The position numbers and the translations under genes are program-made. From Didymodactylos carnosus (taxonomy: Eukaryota > Rotifera > Eurotatoria > Philodinida > Philodinidae), in the NCBI GenBank assembly GCA_905250885.1, contig CAJNOQ010001020.1:1-37188 (forward strand): 37,188 nucleotides of DNA. The letters run 5' to 3'. Below, piece after piece: positions 33,230 to 37,188 of this stretch (position 1 is the stretch's first letter; every line of letters starts with the position of its first letter). The notes under the pieces are model-generated. The model saw only the letters and a list, made by a program, of their open reading frames with translations. It made no database searches and was not told where the DNA came from.

Positions 33230-34459
33230 AAATGCCTAGATTGAACATCTAATTTTCGATTTTTTGCTAAATGTTCTCGTCATCACACGCTATACCGCGG
33301 CTTTTCATGTGACTCACGTGACTTCACGTGACTCCCAACTCAAATGAGACATTAGTATGCGAGTTATTTGTGATCCCTTCGGGTTCGTCAGTCGTGGCGA
33401 ATGGGAAGGGGATAATTTATTGCCTAGCACTAGATAATTTTTCGATCATCTATTAAATAGATGTTAGAATGATACGAAGAAAGAATATTAATAATAATGA
33501 GAATTTCACAACAAAGTACTGGTACCATTTGATCAGTAAAAACAGTTGCAAATACAGTATTGGTTATTGCTGTTACTCAAAAGTACAAAAGACTGAACGC
33601 TAGGATCAAACCACATGTATCTACGGTTGGCTATAAGGATATTGATTGTTTAACTGGGTAGTTCCTCCATGTCACCTCAGAATTTATCTAATTGTACACG
33701 ATTAGTTGATATGATAATAGCTAATCGTTTGTAACATTATCTTATATTTGCTCTTAAATTTAAAAATAACAAGATTTTAAATAGAAAAAACGAGAAGAAC
33801 ACAATATCATCATTTTCACAACATGAAGAAAGTTTTACAAAAAAACGAAAAACATTGTCGTTTATTTTTACATTAGTTCTTCATCATCAGTTTAGAAAAA
33901 TAGAGAATGATCGACTATATAAAAAAAAAACATTCTTAAACGTGTCTTCTCTACAATAACAAAATGGCGAACATTTAATAAACGTAATGTTCTATTTAAA
34001 TAGAAACTTTGTGCAATAAAAAGTATTTATTTAGTATTGTTGAGAGAAAAAAACAAGTATGATTGTAAGAAGATAAAGAAAAAATACTTATTTCAAAAGA
34101 ACCTGAAGATAAAATACTGGGATTAAAGCGTAGCTTAACGTGCAACTACTCTACATTCAACAAAAAGAAAATAACAAACTGTTATGTTAAAATATTTGTA
34201 TGATGATGTATCAATGAGAAGAGTTTACTTTGTTTTGATCAAATATCGCTATGAGAGGAGATTCTATTTCAACCAATGATTCTTCATATTCGTATAAAAT
34301 AGGAAAGAAAAAAGCTTTGTTCATAACAAAATCTGTACAATAAATAGTAATAATAAATGAATCACTGTTTTTTATTAGAAAACCTATTCGTTGCATCTGT
34401 TTTCGTTTTGCACAAAAGTAGAAATGTTTATTTACAACTACAAAAAAATAAATAGCATC
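33230..34459. other. Vav 3' flank and intergenic DNA, with a CACGTG cluster at 33306-33334
   Basis: No gene recognised. Within 30 bp there are three phased copies of TGTGACT/CGTGACT (atgtgactcacgtgacttcacgtgact), including two CACGTG E-box palindromes 11 bp apart. This could be a bHLH-type binding site or chance. The 61-codon frame at 34211-34396, just past the Vav stop on the same strand, is unsupported. Confidence 0.4.
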
Positions 34460-36907
34460 TTAAATATTTGAATTTATTTCATATACTTGTGCTATCGAAC
34501 GTCCTAGAGTACTTTTTACGGGTGGAAAACGATCTTCGAGCGAATTCATTCGATAATATTCAACTAATGCCTATAAGAACAACAATAAAGTAAAAAAGTG
34601 ATCATGCAAATGTTTATTTTTAAAATAAGTACCTGTAAACTCGAAAACTGAATTGTGTCAACGAGATAATACTTTATGCATCGATCTTGTGTTAGTGTAT
34701 ATATTCGAATATGATATATCTCATTATTATGTTTGATACTAATTGCATTACCATCGTTCTTGCCTTGCTTTCGAATCAGAAACGTATTATCGGGAATATT
34801 TTCATTTTTTAATAATGTCTCAGCTTGTTGACGAGATAAATCAATGAACCTTAATTAAATTAAAAAGAAAGTTCATCTGGTAGCACAATCATTTTTTTTC
34901 CTCCATAGGAAAGCGGCTCACTTTGTAGCAAGGGAAGACGTTTCTTTTCGATTTAACTGTAACGAATAGCCCTTACGAACAGACGACCTATATCGTCAAA
35001 TTTTTAATACTTGCGCATACTTGCACTGTTACAACCGCATTTGTGATCGCAAAACCACGATTATGCGACACAATGCAATCACATTGCGGCGCAAGTTTAG
35101 CTCTGTCAGAAAGACAGGAAAAGTCCAGATATCACAACATATAGATCATGTTTCGGGTTTCGGTAATAAATAATAAATACTAGGAATAGTAATTAGATAC
35201 ATGATATCGTAATATAAACAACAAAAGCATATACAGTAGTATGAGTAGCCATGGCAAAAAAAAGCAGTGAGAAAAATGGTCGACATTGTTACAGTCGGAA
35301 CAACAAAACGAATGGAAAGAAGTTGATAGCATAAGCACGCACACACATACACGTATGTAACGGTTGTTTAATATTTATAAATTTTGATTCAAAAAACAAC
35401 ATCAATCCATGGCATGCATTTTAGTTTCTCAAGTTTACCATTCTAGACTGTATATTTGAAAATAATCTCTGCCAAATAACGGTTCACAATCAGAAGATCG
35501 TTGATGATTTCGATTACTACTATCGAATGATATAGACATAATCAACTGCTGGTTTTTTCCACAATTATATGAATAGTGCGATGAAATACTTCTTGAACGA
35601 ATTATAGATGTGTTGGATGAAACTCTTAGTCGTATCATAATTATTACTAGTGTTGCCGTTAGTGCTCCTACTACTATGCACTTGTACGATATTCCTAATA
35701 AATGGGAACAGTTGTGATATAGAATTTGTTATAGTTGAAAGCTGAAAAATTGAAATTAAATGAATAATAGCAGAACGAAACCTACCAAGTATCACAATCA
35801 CATACTAAAGGAGATTGAGAACTTTTTTGTGCTTCACCATTAATAAATGAACCAACGAGTGTAGCCGGTATAAGACCAACTTCATTTGAATGTACATTTT
35901 TAACCTTTAAAATGCAAAAATATAAATATCGCATTTAGACGATTAAGAAGAATGGAAGGCAAACAAACCTTCCACAATCTCTCATCATCATCTTCAAGAA
36001 CTTCTAACTCGTCGCCTTCAGCAACACTGAGAAAATGCTCGGATTGACGATTAAAATTAACTTTGTTACCATCCGATGTGCCATCATAATCGTACAAGGC
36101 ATATACACGATCTAAGAAAATAAAGAAAAATTAATGATAATGAATATAATGAATGTAGAACGTACTATGATGCATATTTGAGCCATTTGAAAAGGCTCTT
36201 GGGAGTTCAATAGAACCACGATCAAAACTTCGAATTCGTTCAAGAGATGCTTGAAAATAAAACGAAAATCATTTGGCTGTATTATTTACAGAGCTAGTTT
36301 CGATTTCTATACCTCTCAAATTACAACAGGTCAATTTTTTTATACATTCTCGGTGAACTTTTTTTCGGCAACGGCTACATTCATAACCTTGATAAAACAA
36401 ACCACTAGGAAATAGAATAAAAGAAATATGGATATGTTTTCTTTATCTGATATCACTAGTCGGACAAACTCTTTCAGCTTCGTATTATTTATAAAAGAAA
36501 CATACCACAAATAACGATTACAGAAATCACATCTGGGACTTGGTTCATCGAATGATTTCATTTGAAAACAATGTTCATTTTCAGATAATTCACTATTCGA
36601 ACATCTGTCACTAATGTAAAAAAGAACTTGAAAAAACGAATAATGAACTTGATTTTAGCTTACATAGCATCTCTTAAATGTTTCAGCCATTCTGTACGTT
36701 TTTCTTCGCTTTTAGCAACAAATTTATAGTCTCGTTTTTGTTGTGTATCACGTAAAATGAATGGAAACTACGATAAACCAGAGAAGCACTTAAAAATAGC
36801 GAATATTGTAGATGTTTTATACAAACCTCCCGTTTTGTTGAGCGTAATTCTTCTGTTTGGCATCCGTGAATAAATAATGCAGCACGAAATGTATATTTCT
36901 CACTGCC
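34460..36907 (-). CDS. VAV: Vav-like Rho guanine-nucleotide exchange factor, C-terminal part (5' end outside the window)
   Basis: Vav proteins couple tyrosine-kinase receptors to Rac/Rho. Visible exons: 36907-36827, 36767-36664, 36610-36506, 36404-36313, 36249-36166, 36111-35969, 35904-35786, a linker exon ending at 35439, 34849-34633 and 34570-34460. Domains in order: end of a PH domain (DYKFVAKSEEKRTEWLKHL); C1 zinc finger (HCFQMKSF, CDFCNRYL, GLFYQGYECSRCRKKVHREC); SH3 (RVYALYDYDG, VAEGDELEVLEDDDERLWKV, GLIPATLVGSF); and SH2 (QQAETLLKN, NTFLIRKQ with the phosphotyrosine-binding Arg, ISIKHNNEIYHIRIY, ALVEYYRMNSLEDRF). This is the Vav order, but the frame stops soon after SH2, so the usual last SH3 is missing. 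The acceptor of the linker exon is uncertain: upstream choices meet a stop in frame, while one near 35595 keeps the frame. CH, DH and most of PH must lie beyond 37188. Confidence 0.88.
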
Positions 36908-37188
36908 CTTTAAAGGAGAGACAAAGCATCTATCAGCTGGTTAGTTTAGTTTGATTTATTCAGTCAAAAATGGCTGAGTGATAAGGTTACAACAGAAAAC
37001 GCAAGGCAAACAATGTTTCTATATAGTCCCATTTTATCAAAAAATCGCAAATTTTTCCTACACGGCTTGTCCACGTAACGCGCTACTTCGTTGCGGAAGT
37101 TTTTTTGTCGAAAATCTGGGAATCCATTTGTACCAGGCTGTAGAGCGGTTCTCGGGAAAATCTAAATGAGCCATTTTGTTCAGAATTC
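36908..37188 (-). other. Intron of the Vav-like gene, running off the window
   Basis: The exon at 36907 is preceded on the minus strand by TTTAAAG, an acceptor, so at least 280 bp of intron lies up to the window edge. This is long compared with the other introns of this gene, apart from the one at 34850-35438. No coding block or repeat is recognised in it. Confidence 0.5.

Noticed and set aside
1-37188. CRISPR arrays, tRNA or rRNA genes, LTR or capsid-bearing elements, telomeric repeats
   Set aside because: Looked for on both strands; none had recognisable structure or motifs.

Overview
The window is AT-rich eukaryotic nuclear DNA from a small-genome invertebrate. Genes are split by many GT-AG introns, mostly about 45-80 bp, and separated by stretches rich in small DNA transposons. 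The gene set is animal: a heparan-sulfate N-deacetylase/N-sulfotransferase, an AMSH deubiquitinase, VMP1, insulin-like peptides and a Vav-type Rho GEF. A LURP-one-related gene, compact introns and abundant small TIR elements fit a bdelloid rotifer (Adineta/Rotaria-like). The organism assignment is inference; no marker gene is present.

Layout. 1-2066: a LINE reverse-transcriptase scrap and a degenerate repeat pair. 2067-5479 (-): a 12-exon NDST gene, about 846 aa. 6092-8471 (-): unrecognised, partly decayed coding sequence. 8779-10839 (-): a 13-exon AMSH/STAMBP metalloprotease gene, 400 aa. 10840-14005: non-coding, with a 225-bp MITE and a stretch dense in CAAGATCTTG motifs. 14006-15134 (-): a 3-exon LURP-one-related gene, 168 aa. 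15135-20694: non-coding, with a palindromic Harbinger-type MITE, a hAT-type MITE with a perfect 8-bp target duplication and a third inverted-repeat element. 20695-22734 (+): a 5-exon VMP1 gene, 542 aa. 23936-25035: a 1.1-kb element with long terminal inverted repeats.

25320-30696 is an insulin-like peptide cluster. It holds three intact single-exon genes on the minus strand (each 193 aa). Two of them lie in a recent 1.1-kb segmental duplication, apparently with identical proteins. Between these two lies a truncated, inverted insulin pseudogene split by a 0.9-kb hAT-like insertion. All three intact products carry a conserved extra cysteine pair just before the B chain, giving eight cysteines outside the signal peptide instead of the usual six.

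31976-33229: a foldback element with a second hAT-type element, containing a minisatellite, nested in one arm with a perfect 8-bp target duplication. 34460-36907 (-): the 3' half of a Vav-like gene (PH end, C1, SH3, SH2); its 5' part lies beyond the right edge.

Functionally the genes are independent housekeeping or signalling genes: Golgi sulfation, endosomal deubiquitination, ER/autophagy membrane, hormone precursors and Rho signalling. There is no operon-like organisation. The most distinctive feature is the insulin cluster with its novel-looking pre-B-chain module and its transposon-disturbed duplication history. Exon borders were set by hand from splice signals, phase and family homology recalled from memory; no database search was possible.
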